Source of the DNA: Phialocephala subalpina
Taxonomy: Eukaryota; Ascomycota; Leotiomycetes; Helotiales; Mollisiaceae
Reading direction: 5' to 3'
DNA: 64,000 bases
NCBI GenBank assembly: GCA_900073065.1
Contig: FJOG01000016.1
Coordinates: forward strand, 62,001 to 126,000
Part shown: one piece after another, positions 44,412 through 55,760 of the stretch
Numbering within the stretch: the stretch's first letter is position 1
Layout: every line of letters begins with the position of its first letter
Translations under genes and position numbers: made by a program
The notes under the pieces: model-generated
Seen by the model: the letters and a program-made list of their open reading frames with translations, nothing else
The model's database searches: none
What the model was told of the DNA's origin: nothing

Positions 44412-46025
44412 ATGTCGTCGCCTTCTTCAGCAGGTTCGAGTGCAGGTAAACGGAAAAGAACGGCCACTCTACCATCAGCCAAGAAGGCGTCAGCAATTGA
44501 TCAACTACAACCATCATCTCGAGATGCTTCTGGAGAAGAGGGCGAGTCTACAGCTCCAGAGTCAGGAGTTCTATCCCACAAAAAGAACGCGTCGACAGAT
44601 TCTACCAACCCTCCTGCCAAACGATTACGATCATCGATGCATGACAAAGTCCCCAACGGCTCAGACAATCCGCAAGACCCTGGCGAGCCTTCTGATACAA
44701 CCGAAGGTAGCACAGATATCGCGAACCGAATTGGAAGAAAGGGACGGAAGAGTATCTCGAAAGATGCAGAGGAGAAGACACAGTCGATGGCACCTCCGCC
44801 AATTGGAAAGCTGACTGATCCTGTTGGGTATAAGACGAACCCCCCACCTGCCGGAAGAGCTGTTAGAGTCTACGCAGATGGCGTGTTTGATCTGTTCCAT
44901 CTTGGGTAAGTCATGAAACCTGGGAAGGATGAACGCTAGCTAATGATACCCAGGCACATGCGCCAACTTGAGCAAGCCAAGAAAGCCTTCCCGGACGTCT
45001 ATCTTCTAGTTGGAGTTACGGGCGACAAGGAAACACATAAGCGGAAGGGACTTACAGTTCTCTCTGGCCAAGAACGCGCGGAGACTGTGAGGCACTGCAA
45101 ATGGGTTGATGAAGTTGTCGAGGATTGCCCATGGATTGTCACTCCTGAATTCTTGGAGGAGCACAAGATTGACTATGTGGCACATGACGACCTTCCATAT
45201 GGCGCCGATGAGGGAGACGACATCTACAAGCCAATTAAGGAAGCTGGCAAGTTCCTGGTCACTCAGAGAACAGAGGGCGTCAGTACTACTGGCATCATCA
45301 CGAAGTAGGTCATACTCACCATTGAATGCGAAAAGATACTGACTGTATGCAGGATTGTTCGCGACTACGAGAAGTACATTGCCCGCCAGTTCAAGCGTGG
45401 CACTTCCCGACAAGAATTGAACGTTTCTTGGTTGAAGAAGAACGAGTTGGACCTCAAGCGTCATGTTTCCGAAATGAGAGATGCTATTCGATCGAACTGG
45501 AGCACCACAGGCCAAGAATTGGGCAAGGAATTGAGGCAATTTTGGCAGCCTAGCAGACCCCAAAGCCCAGCTCGGAAAGGAAGCTATGAAGACGGAAAGA
45601 GCACAACAAGTCTTACCAGTCCATCCGCTCTGTCACATATTAGTCGACGACTGGAGATTCCAAGAGCGGAAAGTCCAGGACCTGGTAGCGACTTTGCTAC
45701 TGGTTATAGCTTGGGATTGATCGGTGGTGTTCGTTCCTGGGTAAGCTTACACTGTTCTTGCACTTAAAAACGACTGCAAGTGCTGGGACATTTGGAATTC
45801 TAGCAGTACCTGAGACCTTAACTAACATCCAAGTAGATGATGAGAAGCCGTCAAACAAACAGAGACAGCCAACACAACAGCGACAGCAGTGAGGAAGATA
45901 GTGGCGAGCGGTCTCCACCGCGGGGACGAAGTGGCAATCAGAAAGATGCCATGGACGAAGAGCAAGCAGTAGACGCTCAAATTGAGGCTCTAATGGGCGA
46001 GAACTCGAAAGCTTCGGGGGCATGA
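44412..46025 (+). CDS. PCT1: Choline-phosphate cytidylyltransferase
   Basis: Rate-limiting enzyme of the CDP-choline pathway: CTP + phosphocholine to CDP-choline + PPi, at the nuclear/ER membrane. Exons 44412-44905, 44954-45304, 45353-45740 and 45837-46025 give 473 aa. The N-terminal 140 residues are Ser/Lys-rich with nuclear-localisation-like clusters ([15 protein letters not shown]). The catalytic domain starts [18 protein letters not shown]; the HxGH motif (163-166) is interrupted by intron 1 in its Gly codon. [37 protein letters not shown] and RTEGVSTT (270-277) follow. After it come an amphipathic membrane-sensing region and a Ser/Pro-rich tail. Confidence 0.96.
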
Positions 46026-46383
46026 ATGAATGTATGGCTGGCTGATGGCGTCCTTTTGCGTAGAAAAAAGCGTTGGGCTTACGGATTGCTTCTTCTGGTA
46101 CATAAATTCTATAGCACATACGCTCTTGTATAATTGTAAAATCAACTTCTCAATTGCCTGCAATCTTCAACCGAATACGTTACATTCTGGTACAGCTATT
46201 CCCGTACAATCCCTGAAGCTTTGCCACTGCGGCACGTGCACCAATCAGAGCCACTGGATTTCTGAGCTTTGCCGAAGTACTGACATCAACGACTCCAAAT
46301 TATCAAACCCCTCGAGCGTCGCCTCTCCACTCCAACACTTTTCGCAATACTTTCCTTTTGTCTTGTCATCCTCAATTGACAAG
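46026..46383. other. Intergenic between PCT1 and PSST genes
   Basis: 358 bp holding the PCT1 3' UTR and the upstream region of the complex I gene. No other feature. Confidence 0.45.
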
Positions 46384-47250
46384 ATGCTTTCCTCTACGAG
46401 ATCAGCAGCTGCGCTGGCGCTGCGAGGTATGCGATCCCTCCTCGGAGGAGCTCTTGCCACAGATGCTAAACAAACTATACAGTCAAGCCAGCTTCCTCCT
46501 TGATTCCCTACCGATCAGTTGCCGCGATCTCATCCTCGTCGAAGAACCCTGCGAGCGCCGTTACACCACACAATGTTCCAGGAAACCCGGGTACACCACC
46601 ACCGATGAGCATTACAGGCAAAGAGAGGCGCGAGGTGCCATTGCCTAGCCAGGAGGGGAAGAAGGGCGTCATGCAATACGCACTGTACGTTTTCAAGCCG
46701 TGCGATTGATATGGAGGAATGGTAGCTGATACATGTCCAGAACAACCCTCGACCAAATCGCCAACTGGGCACGACAAGGCTCCCTCTGGCCCATGACATT
46801 CGGACTCGCCTGTTGCGCCGTCGAAATGATGCATCTCTCCACCCCACGATACGATCAAGATCGACTCGGTATAATCTTCCGTGCTTCGCCTCGTCAATCG
46901 GATGTCATGATCGTTGCTGGTACTCTTACGAACAAAATGGCTCCCGCGTTGAGACAGGTTTATGATCAGATGCCGGATCCGAGATGGGTTATTTCGATGG
47001 GTAGCTGTGCTAATGGTGGTGGGTATTACCATTATAGCTATAGTGTTACGAGAGGGTGTGATAGGATTGTGCCGGTGGATATTTATGTGCCTGGATGCCC
47101 GCCAACTTCTGAAGCTTTGATGTATGGGATCTTCCAGGTAAGCTGAAACCCTTCCCCAAGTAATCATGGACTGCTTTTGCTGACCCTCTTGAATAGCTCC
47201 AGAAGAAGATGCGACACACAAAGATCACCAGAATGTGGTACAGGAAGTAA
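46384..47250 (+). CDS. NDUFS7: Mitochondrial complex I PSST/20 kDa subunit (NDUFS7, NuoB type)
   Basis: Core subunit of NADH:ubiquinone oxidoreductase carrying the terminal iron-sulphur cluster N2, next to the quinone site. Exons 46384-46426, 46483-46684, 46741-47137 and 47197-47250 give 231 aa. The N-terminus ([14 protein letters not shown]) is a mitochondrial presequence. The core holds [20 protein letters not shown] (the adjacent Cys pair of N2), [40 protein letters not shown] (third Cys) and [20 protein letters not shown] (fourth Cys). A short fourth exon encodes the basic end [14 protein letters not shown]. All cluster ligands are intact. Confidence 0.96.
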
Positions 47251-50004
47251 AGAAGAAATTGGAAGAACAGGAGAGCATTTTTCTTTTTTGTACAAAGTTC
47301 AGATGCACATATCAGGATGCACAGGCGTTCATCTGTGTTAGAGAAAATCAAGAAGTACCATTGCGTGCATTTCTTGTTCCCATGTTAAATCCGAGGACTT
47401 CTTTCGGGATGAGATAAGTTACCATTCGTCAAGGATGATTTGAGCCGCCAGATTCAGTAACTGCCTGTGTTCTAGAAATCGCCTTGAGCAAAGTTCAAAT
47501 TGGATTTCAAAAATGAGCTCTGCCCCGCTAAACCGTTCACGGACACGTCTGCTTGGGCATAACGAGTCTTTAGTGTTGGCACTGCTTATGTTCTGATTAC
47601 TGTCCTGGAACGGAATTTGAAGCTCAATCTAAGGCGGAGCTCATGACGGAGCTTCGATGGCTTCGCTTGGGTACACTAAACCTCATTTCTGGTCTTTGAC
47701 GGAATGTTTCTTATCTTTGGTGCTTTGGCGTGTCGCTTTGACGCACGACGTGGAAGGGAAGGTGCGAATCCGAGTGAGTGCCTTGCGGATCTCACCAATC
47801 CCATGATAAGATCAAACGGCACGCGAATGACAGTCAGCATCCAAGCAGATGACCACACGCTGTGCATTATTCTTGATTCGTGAAACAGATGGAGAGAGTT
47901 TGAGAACGGGCAAAGTAAGTCCAGGGGAGAATGATACTGTGAGAAGTGATCCGCATCGAGTGAGCTGCGATGCGTCTCGAGATGGGACTGATTTTGCGTT
48001 CAGACGCGGGACTGAAAATAGTGGAAGAGAGGAATAGGCGAGAGAAGAATCCGGGGAGGTGATGCTTATACTTACGCTAGTGAAAGAGATGTTCGGCTTG
48101 AAGGTGCTACCTTCCCGAAGAGTCGAGAGAGAGCAGGTTGCTCTTCCGCAAGCTCTCGATAACCCACCTTTGTCTGTTTCTTTAATCGAATCTACACTAC
48201 GTACGGACCCAACGCAAACCAAGAGTGATCTTGCACTCGTATCGTCATCCACAGCACTGGTCGTCCAAGTCCGGATACAGTGCCTTACTCTTTCAGATCA
48301 AGTTTGTGGCCGAATCTGAAGTAGGTTTGTCCCGCAAGGTTGTGAGTATTGTACGGAAGGAGTGACCTCCTCATCACCTTTAGTGTCGACTATGATTTCC
48401 CCCTCCATTCTCACGTATGGGTGTTAAATGTCAAGTGTCAAGTCTCAAGTCTCAATGTCGATAGTTCATACACATCGGCATATCCCCCAACTGTTTATGA
48501 TACCATTCGTGAGTGATTGTCCTTGTTCATCTTCAGGTCTATTCATGAATGCAATTGTATATTCACGCTCATAACATCATATTCCATTAATAGATACTGT
48601 TTGCAACAAGGAGCATAACGCACGCAACTCAAGCAGCTCCGCAGCCTGCTCTACACTGGCCCCTTCGATAGTTTGACTAGTCGAGACAACAAAATAAGAT
48701 ATACTAGCATTTCTGACAGAACACCCCGAAGCAATCTCCAATCACGCCAGCTTGTGTATCCCCCCTCTATTGTTCACATCAGGCTCTGGAGGGATAGTGA
48801 TATCGATGCGTTCCCTCGTTAGCCCTAGGGCTTCCATCGACTCGCTGTAAGTTAGCTAGCCTTTGACGATTGTGTTTAGCTTCTCATGTTGTGAAGATAT
48901 CCCGCGGATTTGTACGGGTAGAAGTGGTAGTCTTTGCTGATGTCGAAGTACTTGGTGAGATGATGGTCTTGGGCGTAAAGCACAAGTTTTTGTAGAGAGC
49001 TTTGATGATGTCACCTTGATTCGAGTTCTAATGAGTTCTCGAGCGTGTTGAGAAACTTTGGGAAGTATGCATAATAGCATTTGTGATTCACCACACATCC
49101 ACTGCTCGGACTTGTTGACTCGGTGGAGTAGAGGCGTGTCGTGACCGTCGTGAGGTGCTTCAAGACTTTGCTACTTTGTAGCTTGAAGTGATGGTTGGTC
49201 TAAGTCTAAAACCAAATACGGCTGAAAGTTCACTTGGGATAAGTGTTTGACAATGAGATGAATAAGACTTGCAGATTACAAGCATTCTAATAGGAAACAG
49301 GAAAAAACGCTGGAGCATGCTGTGATATCGGATTGAACATCTAGTTCCTCATACTAGCCAGTACCCGTTTCGCAAAAATACATCCGAATCGACTTCAACG
49401 TGTGTCTCACGGACTGTCTATCTGAAGTTGCGGTACTAGTCACTCGGTGTCCCTTTCGCCCTAGCAGATTCACAAACTTGAAATGCTTCATCTGACGACC
49501 AATATTGACCAAAGTACTGGGACATTTCGAGCATTGACCTGCTTCTCAAAGTCTGAGACCAAGACATCTAGGCAGATTTTGACCGCTGAGAGTACAAAGG
49601 AAATTAATGACATCAGAACATGCTCGGCACTTTGCTTTTTGCTTTTAATTCTTCGATTGAACACCAAGGCGTACGCGTTGTCTTGAGAATCGTTATCCAG
49701 GCGGATGGCTGAAATCAAACTGTTCCAGAACAGAGCACACTCGATGGTGAGAAGCTCACCGAGAATTCAACATCGAGATGGACATTCGGAACTCCTTCAA
49801 TGTGCAGGGAAGGGCTAGGGAGGGTATCTTGGATTATGAATTAAATATTTACTGATTAAAATATCCATATTCCGCCGCAGAACCCTTCACAGGAGCGCCA
49901 TACATACCCTCAACGCTAAACTTCAAAACCCAAGCAAGCATCATCATTTCCCACCTCTTCACCATTCCTTGTATCCTTCCATCCCTTGCCTCTCCTCATC
50001 GTCT
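47251..50004. other. Gene-empty stretch of 2.7 kb
   Basis: Short frames on both strands around 47810-48320 and 48860-49720 show no motif, no plausible introns and no consistent start. A CAAGTCTCAAGT-type simple repeat lies near 48430-48455. No RNA gene recognised. Confidence 0.5.
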
Positions 50005-50611
50005 CTACAAGACAGCAGCAGCAAGCCCGGCAAGACCCATAACAACACTCCCAGCACCAACCATCAACTCCTTCTTCGCACCACTCTTCGCCGTGCTAGT
50101 AGCAGAAGCAGAAGCCGAACTTCCACTATCCGTGCTGCTCGCAACCCTAACCGCACCACTAGACCCCGTAGTCGCGGCCCCCGAAGCAGTTCCAGCATTT
50201 GTAGTAGCAGCCGAGACAGCCGAGGACACAGCTCGTGAGATGGCAGAGCTGGTTGTGCTCGTGTAGGCAGAGGCGTCAGAGCAGTATGTCGCTTGGGACG
50301 ATTGGGCAGCACCGAGGCGGGAATCGTTGGGGCATTGCAGGAAGCAGCTTGATTGTTGTTAGTAATTTTGATTTTGGAAGGTAAGGGCTCGAGGGAACGT
50401 ACGTCAGGAGATCATTGTATTTCTGGCATAGACAACCATAATCGGTTGTAGCGCATGTTTGGATGATGGCTGTGGTGCTCGCGAAACAGGAATCGAGGAC
50501 AGCTTGTGCTGCGCAGGTGGATGTGGTGGGTGTGATGTAAGAATAGGAGGTAGTCTGCGCGACTGTGATGGCGGCAAGGGAGGAAACGGCGAGGAAGGAT
50601 GAGATATACAT
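50005..50611 (-). CDS. Small secreted Cys-rich, GPI-anchored protein (CFEM-like)
   Basis: Predicted cell-wall or plasma-membrane surface protein of 183 aa. Exon 1 (50403-50611) encodes a signal peptide (MYISSFLAVSSLAAITVA) and the first Cys-rich part (CAAQAVLDSCFAS, IIQTCATTDYGCLCQKYNDL). After a 55-nt intron, exon 2 (50005-50347) gives CFLQCPNDSRLG and YCSDASAY. Eight cysteines and the YGCLC core resemble CFEM domains. A Ser/Thr/Ala linker follows, and the C-terminus (MVGAGSVVMGLAGLAAAVL) is a GPI-attachment signal. The related family takes part in haem/iron capture or wall structure; the role here is open. Confidence 0.8.
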
Positions 50612-51570
50612 TATGAGTGAGTTGAAGGAGGTACTGCTGAGCTGTTGAACAATGGTATAGATTCAAAAGGTAAGGACAGAAAAGAATTCGAAGGAAATGG
50701 GTCTAGATGGGTATTCATATCGTCCCTCGGGCAATTTCCTCTTTGAAGCCATGGACTCAGATCTCTCAGATGCTGTAGGTCCACTCGACCCTGATATCCC
50801 TGAGCCCAGTGCACCTGCAGCTGGAACAAGGGCGCCATCTTGGGCTTGATTCCGAGGATGGAGCTGTCTGATTGGACAATGGGAGCTCTCATCTCGGGAT
50901 ACGGCATGGCGACCGATGTTGTCTCCCGGGCAACCTTGTCCTGGTCGGGGACCACGATGCCTTGTCCATCGTTACGATGTGGGGATTACTTACTGTCGAG
51001 CGTTGAATATCCAATCGAGAAGCTTTCGTGAAGTTCTGTCTTCATTTTCGTGTTCATGCTCATGAACTTTGTGGCTGAGATACGTCGAATGCGTTGGCTG
51101 GTTTGATGCGAGGTGATCTGGACATGTTCGCATCCCGTCTCCTGAGCTCTGGGGACTAAGCTTGTCCCGGACGCCAATATTTTAGCTTCCTATGCTTAAA
51201 TTGAGCCCCTGGTGAAGTGAACGGACCAGGCGCTTTTCTGGAAAGGATCAGCGATATCAATAACAATATATCAACGTCGAAGCTGCTGTAGGAGGTAGTT
51301 GAGTTAACTGTTAATGTTCATGCTTGGATTTAGATATGTACCGGTCTGGTCCTCAAAGCAATTGCCAACCATGTTGGTTAACCAAGACACGAAAAGCATG
51401 TTCTTTCTGGTGAGGTCTGAATACAGGGGAGGATTTTCGATTGTATATCGATCATGATGACTATGCAACCCCAACGCTCCGAAGAAGACCCTCCAAGTTC
51501 GTGGGAGGAAAGGCCTTCCCAAGTTCTGTATGAAAACACCGGAATTCAAACAAAGAAATACAACCCGTGA
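50612..51570. other. Intergenic, no gene seen
   Basis: Upstream region of the GPI protein and 3' flank of RSP5. A minus-strand frame at 50611-50955 has no motif. Confidence 0.45.
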
Positions 51571-54330
51571 TCACTCCTGTCCGAAACCCATCGTCTCCTC
51601 TACTGCCATCGTCAATTTAGTTTGTAATGCTTCCAGACTCTTGTATGGTGGCAAGTCGAGTCGATTGAAACTGGAGCATGTCAGCATGTTCCAAGACAAT
51701 TTTGATAAGAGTGCTACATACCATGTGTGAGACTTCGGCAAATTGTTCACTTCTCCAGCTTTCTCAATAGTGAACCGTCTAGGACCATCACTTCCTTGCA
51801 GATCTTTGAACCCATTGACTGGAATACGGGACGTTCCAGTCGCAAATTGAAGCAGACGTGACTTCTGCTCTCCATCCCAACTCCTGATAGTCTGCCAGAA
51901 GAACTTAATAACCTCGTCGGATTCGGTGTATCCTCTGTAATCCGTGTGCTTCTTCCAGTCCTCTACATCGATCTCCGCAATTCCACCAATCAACAACTCC
52001 AGCTCACGCTCATCAAAGACATTGACAAGTTCAGCTGGGATGAGCTCGTGGAATCCAGTGATGAAAGCTTGGAACTGCTCATCGATACGTTTCTGGATTC
52101 TCCACTTGACCATGAGATCAACATACTCTTTCTTGTTCGCGTCTGTGACCTCAATATCTCGTCCGCCGGGCTTCAAATCCTCGACATTGGTTTGGCCGAA
52201 TCTCTCATCTTCCGTTGAGAAAGTCTGATCCAACACGCCCTCAATTGGGTTGTCGAGCATCCATTGAAGACTGCGGTGGAAGTCGGCGTCAACACCCTCC
52301 ATATCGGATAGGGCAACCGCCTTATTAAGCATCATTTTGTACAGAGCCCCAATGAAAAATGCGTCAAGGAATCGTCGATGGAAGATAGCCAGGCCAACAA
52401 CGCGGCCAATGAACTTGAAATAGTTGAGATGTTCAGGGTTGATGCCCGAGTGAGGATTGATCTGGAGGGTGTAATTGTCGTGTGCGGAGTATTCGAATAA
52501 GCAGTAGAAAGGGTTGAACATTTCGTGAGACAACAAGAAGAAGAATTCTCTGGAGAGACCACCATAATCGAGACCGTCTTCTCCATCGAACTTGATCATT
52601 AGTCGTTTCTTCAAGTCCGTGGCAGACTGTCGCATAATTTCGGCGTAGGAGTCTTCGAAGATATGAGATCTTCGAACCTTGACATGGCACTGGCCCGAAA
52701 GAATGCGGAGTGCAGGCTGAGATCTGAAATAGATGAGCTTGCGACGGAAGTCACGCTTGTATTGCGGAACATTTTGATCCAAGGATGATGGCAGTCGAGG
52801 GTCGTCCCAAGTGGTTGTCTTCGTGTTATGATCTACAAAGTATACTCGTGCTGTGTTTGTGAGTCGCATTTCCCATCCGCTGGGAAGAGGGCCAAGTTGG
52901 GAGACTGGCTGTTGCTGGATACTGTTGCTGGCATTCTGGCCGCCATACATCCGGATATACTGCTGCCGTCTCGGGTCCACCCAGGTGGTTGTCCGGGTAT
53001 TGTGATCAACAAAGTATGGTCGACCTTCTGGAGTATGTCTTTGCTCCCATAGCGGTGGAAGCTCTCCTGTTCCGGCAGTTGTGGCACCGGTGGCCATCAT
53101 AGTTGCAGCATTTGCAGTGTTCCCGCTAGCAGCTTGCTGCTGTTGCAAATTTGGCGAATTGGCACCTGTTCTATCCTCAGGTAGAGTTCTGTTCTGATGC
53201 CTCTGTCTCTCAACTTGAGTGTTGGCATCCCGCTCATTGCGTTGAGTTTCTGTTGTGCCCGAGGCAGATGGTCGATTCCAGCTTGTAGACCGAGTGTTGT
53301 GGTCAACGTAGTATGTCCTCCCTAAGTTGTCTTCCCGTCTTTCCCAACCAGTTGGTAATCTTCCTTGTGCATCCTCAAAAGAGCCCATCGTTCCTCCTTG
53401 TCTGGCAGCGGCTCCGTTCGTTGTCGCAGCGCCCGAACCTGCGCTGCCGGCAGCGGGGGCATGACCTGGGGTAGGGTTGTTAGACATTGCACCATTTGCC
53501 ATCAAGACACCTCCAGGCGCTGAAGTATGCGAGGGCGTTGATGCTCCCGGGAAACCAGATGAATGAGAGGCGTTTGGAGTACTCAGGGAAGGTCGACTGC
53601 CGTTGGGGTTATTCGCAGGAGCCAAATTTCCTCTGGGAGGGGCTTCCAAATTCGTAGATAGGTTAATGATAAGCTTTCCATGAACGACCAAGTTATCAGT
53701 AGACTTCTTGAGGTCTCGTGTGAGCATCTCTGTGAATCATGCCGTGTCAGTGGTAGCCAATGATTCATGAGTAATATATCACTTACGGTCTTGCCCAGAC
53801 GAGAAGTCCACCACATCTCCAACTCGAACATTGATGACACCTAGAAATCCCTGGTCCTTCTTCTTGAACTTCTTTTGATCAAAGATTTGTACGGCGAGGA
53901 TGCTCTCTTCGTTGGCGCGGCTGTAGAGGTTAGTGTCATAACTTTGTCTAACGTCAAGCCCATGCTCACAGATCAAAGCTCTCGTTCCAGTATGGATTCA
54001 GCGTTCTCTTGATGACGGTCGTGGTCTTGGTTTGCTCCCCGCCGAGCGTCGCCACTGCAAAGGGATCCGGAAATCCTGGAACATATCAGTTCGGGTCCCA
54101 AATATCAACATCTGCTTGGGTGCATACTGAATACATCCCGCTTGTAGAGTCCATCGGCCGCGATGACTATGTTCCATCAGTATATGTACAGGTATGGACG
54201 CAGGATTGAAGCTATCGTACTGGTTAATCGCAAATTAGGCTGCCTACAAGGTGTCAGTCAGTCTGATCAGGTAGCTGTTAATGGGTGTAACTTACGCTGG
54301 CAGACTCGAATCCACTCTACTGTTCGACAT
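51571..54330 (-). CDS. RSP5: E3 ubiquitin ligase RSP5 (NEDD4 family: C2-WW3-HECT)
   Basis: HECT ligase that ubiquitinates plasma-membrane transporters, adaptors and many other targets. Seven exons (54296-54330, 54221-54243, 54128-54166, 53970-54075, 53787-53920, 51722-53729, 51571-51670) give 814 aa. The C2 domain begins [20 protein letters not shown] and runs to about residue 125 for membrane binding. WW domains lie at about 237-266, 336-366 and 394-425 (for example [20 protein letters not shown]). HECT fills 440-814, with [40 protein letters not shown] and the catalytic [16 protein letters not shown]. Cys782 is encoded across the last splice junction (TG|T). That 51-nt intron is stop-free. 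Confidence 0.96.
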
Positions 54331-55316
54331 CCTGAAGGTACGCCAAAATTGGCGGCAACGTTCGACTGAACGTCAATGAGAAGGATTCGTGAATGTAATG
54401 GCAGAACTGATTGAAGGTCCAAGGATCCTGTCGGTGACGGAGAGAGAGTCGTCAACCTCGAACCGCAGAACGGGGCTGTGCAGACGGAAGGCGCAACCAA
54501 CCACAAGGTCTGACAAAAAATTGGTCAGTATTCGCCTTCCTCAACTCATCAAGCAAAGAGATACTGATATCGAGCTTGCGTTCTCGCATCAGCAGAATGG
54601 TTTCGAAGGTTTACTCTTGGTCTGCGGCACGAAATTCCCCGCTATCCAAAAGAAGCCTAAGGCTGGTGAGGCAAACATATGATGTCGAGGGTAAAAATAG
54701 ACAAAACGATCTCGCTTTTGTAGGATATTGTCTGAACGAGGGAAACTATGCTTTTCATATCTTGAGCAGATAAAGGTCGAAGAGCAGGATCGAGTCTATT
54801 AACTCAATACTCTACATAATGTTCCGTCTTCCTATCCGACAAGAAGATGGAAATAGTGCAAGAAGAGCCAGGCGCATCATCCAGACATCACCACTTATGT
54901 TGCAACCCAGCAGCCAAAGTCTAGTTATTGCTAATAGGACCTGACAATGCTCCTAGGACCTTGGAACAATTCAAAATTTCACCGAGTATTCACAACGAAC
55001 AGCAGACAGCTTCAATAGTCACGCATGTGCTCCATTCTAAACGCCAGTTCAATAGGTAATTCATGTTCCAGATTAATTCCCCACCATTTTTGAAGAAAGA
55101 AAACAGCGCTGCCAGATGATTGTTTTCCAATACCATGCAACGATGTTATAGGACCTTCTAACTCCTCCACATCCGTGAAAATATCCCCCAACGTTGGAAG
55201 AAATCAGGGTCCATCATTTCCATGAAAGTATCCCCTCGATTATGGTGTAAATCAGAGTCCATCGTCTACCCTGCCTGTCTCTCTCTCTCTCTCTCTCTCT
55301 ATATGGTAGTATCTCT
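54331..55316. other. Upstream region of RSP5 plus repeat-rich edge of the gap
   Basis: A diverged direct repeat of about 43 bp lies at roughly 55180-55222 and 55223-55266 (AAATCAGGGTCCATCAT versus AAATCAGAGTCCATCGT), leading into a (CT)n block and the gap. No gene recognised. Confidence 0.45.
55278..55300. repeat. (CT)n microsatellite left of the gap
   Basis: An uninterrupted CT run preceded by ATCGTCTACCCTGCCTG and followed by ATATGGTAGTATCTCT and then N. The flank matches the block on the other side of the gap. Confidence 0.9.
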
Positions 55317-55717
55317 NNNNNNNNNNNNNNNNNNNNNNNNNNNNNNNNNNNNNNNNNNNNNNNNNNNNNNNNNNNNNNNNNNNNNNNNNNNNNNNNNNNN
55401 NNNNNNNNNNNNNNNNNNNNNNNNNNNNNNNNNNNNNNNNNNNNNNNNNNNNNNNNNNNNNNNNNNNNNNNNNNNNNNNNNNNNNNNNNNNNNNNNNNNN
55501 NNNNNNNNNNNNNNNNNNNNNNNNNNNNNNNNNNNNNNNNNNNNNNNNNNNNNNNNNNNNNNNNNNNNNNNNNNNNNNNNNNNNNNNNNNNNNNNNNNNN
55601 NNNNNNNNNNNNNNNNNNNNNNNNNNNNNNNNNNNNNNNNNNNNNNNNNNNNNNNNNNNNNNNNNNNNNNNNNNNNNNNNNNNNNNNNNNNNNNNNNNNN
55701 NNNNNNNNNNNNNNNNN
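55317..55717. other. Assembly gap of 401 N
   Basis: Run of N between two matching (CT)n-bearing segments. Its true size is unknown and may be zero. Confidence 0.99.
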
Positions 55718-55734
55718 TCGTCTACCCTCGCCTC

Positions 55735-55760
55735 GTCTCTCTCTCTCTCTCTCTCTCTCT
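55735..55760. repeat. (CT)n microsatellite right of the gap
   Basis: A CT run preceded by TCGTCTACCCTCGCCTCG and followed by AATATGGGG. Its last CT is part of the PAB2 stop codon read on the minus strand. Confidence 0.9.

Noticed and set aside
47812..48319. Frames on both strands near 48 kb
   Set aside because: Complementary open frames of similar length, Ser/Arg-biased, without motifs.
47251..50004. Secondary-metabolite cluster, transposon or CRISPR-like array in this interval
   Set aside because: No synthase, transposase, terminal repeats or spaced repeats found here or elsewhere in the window.
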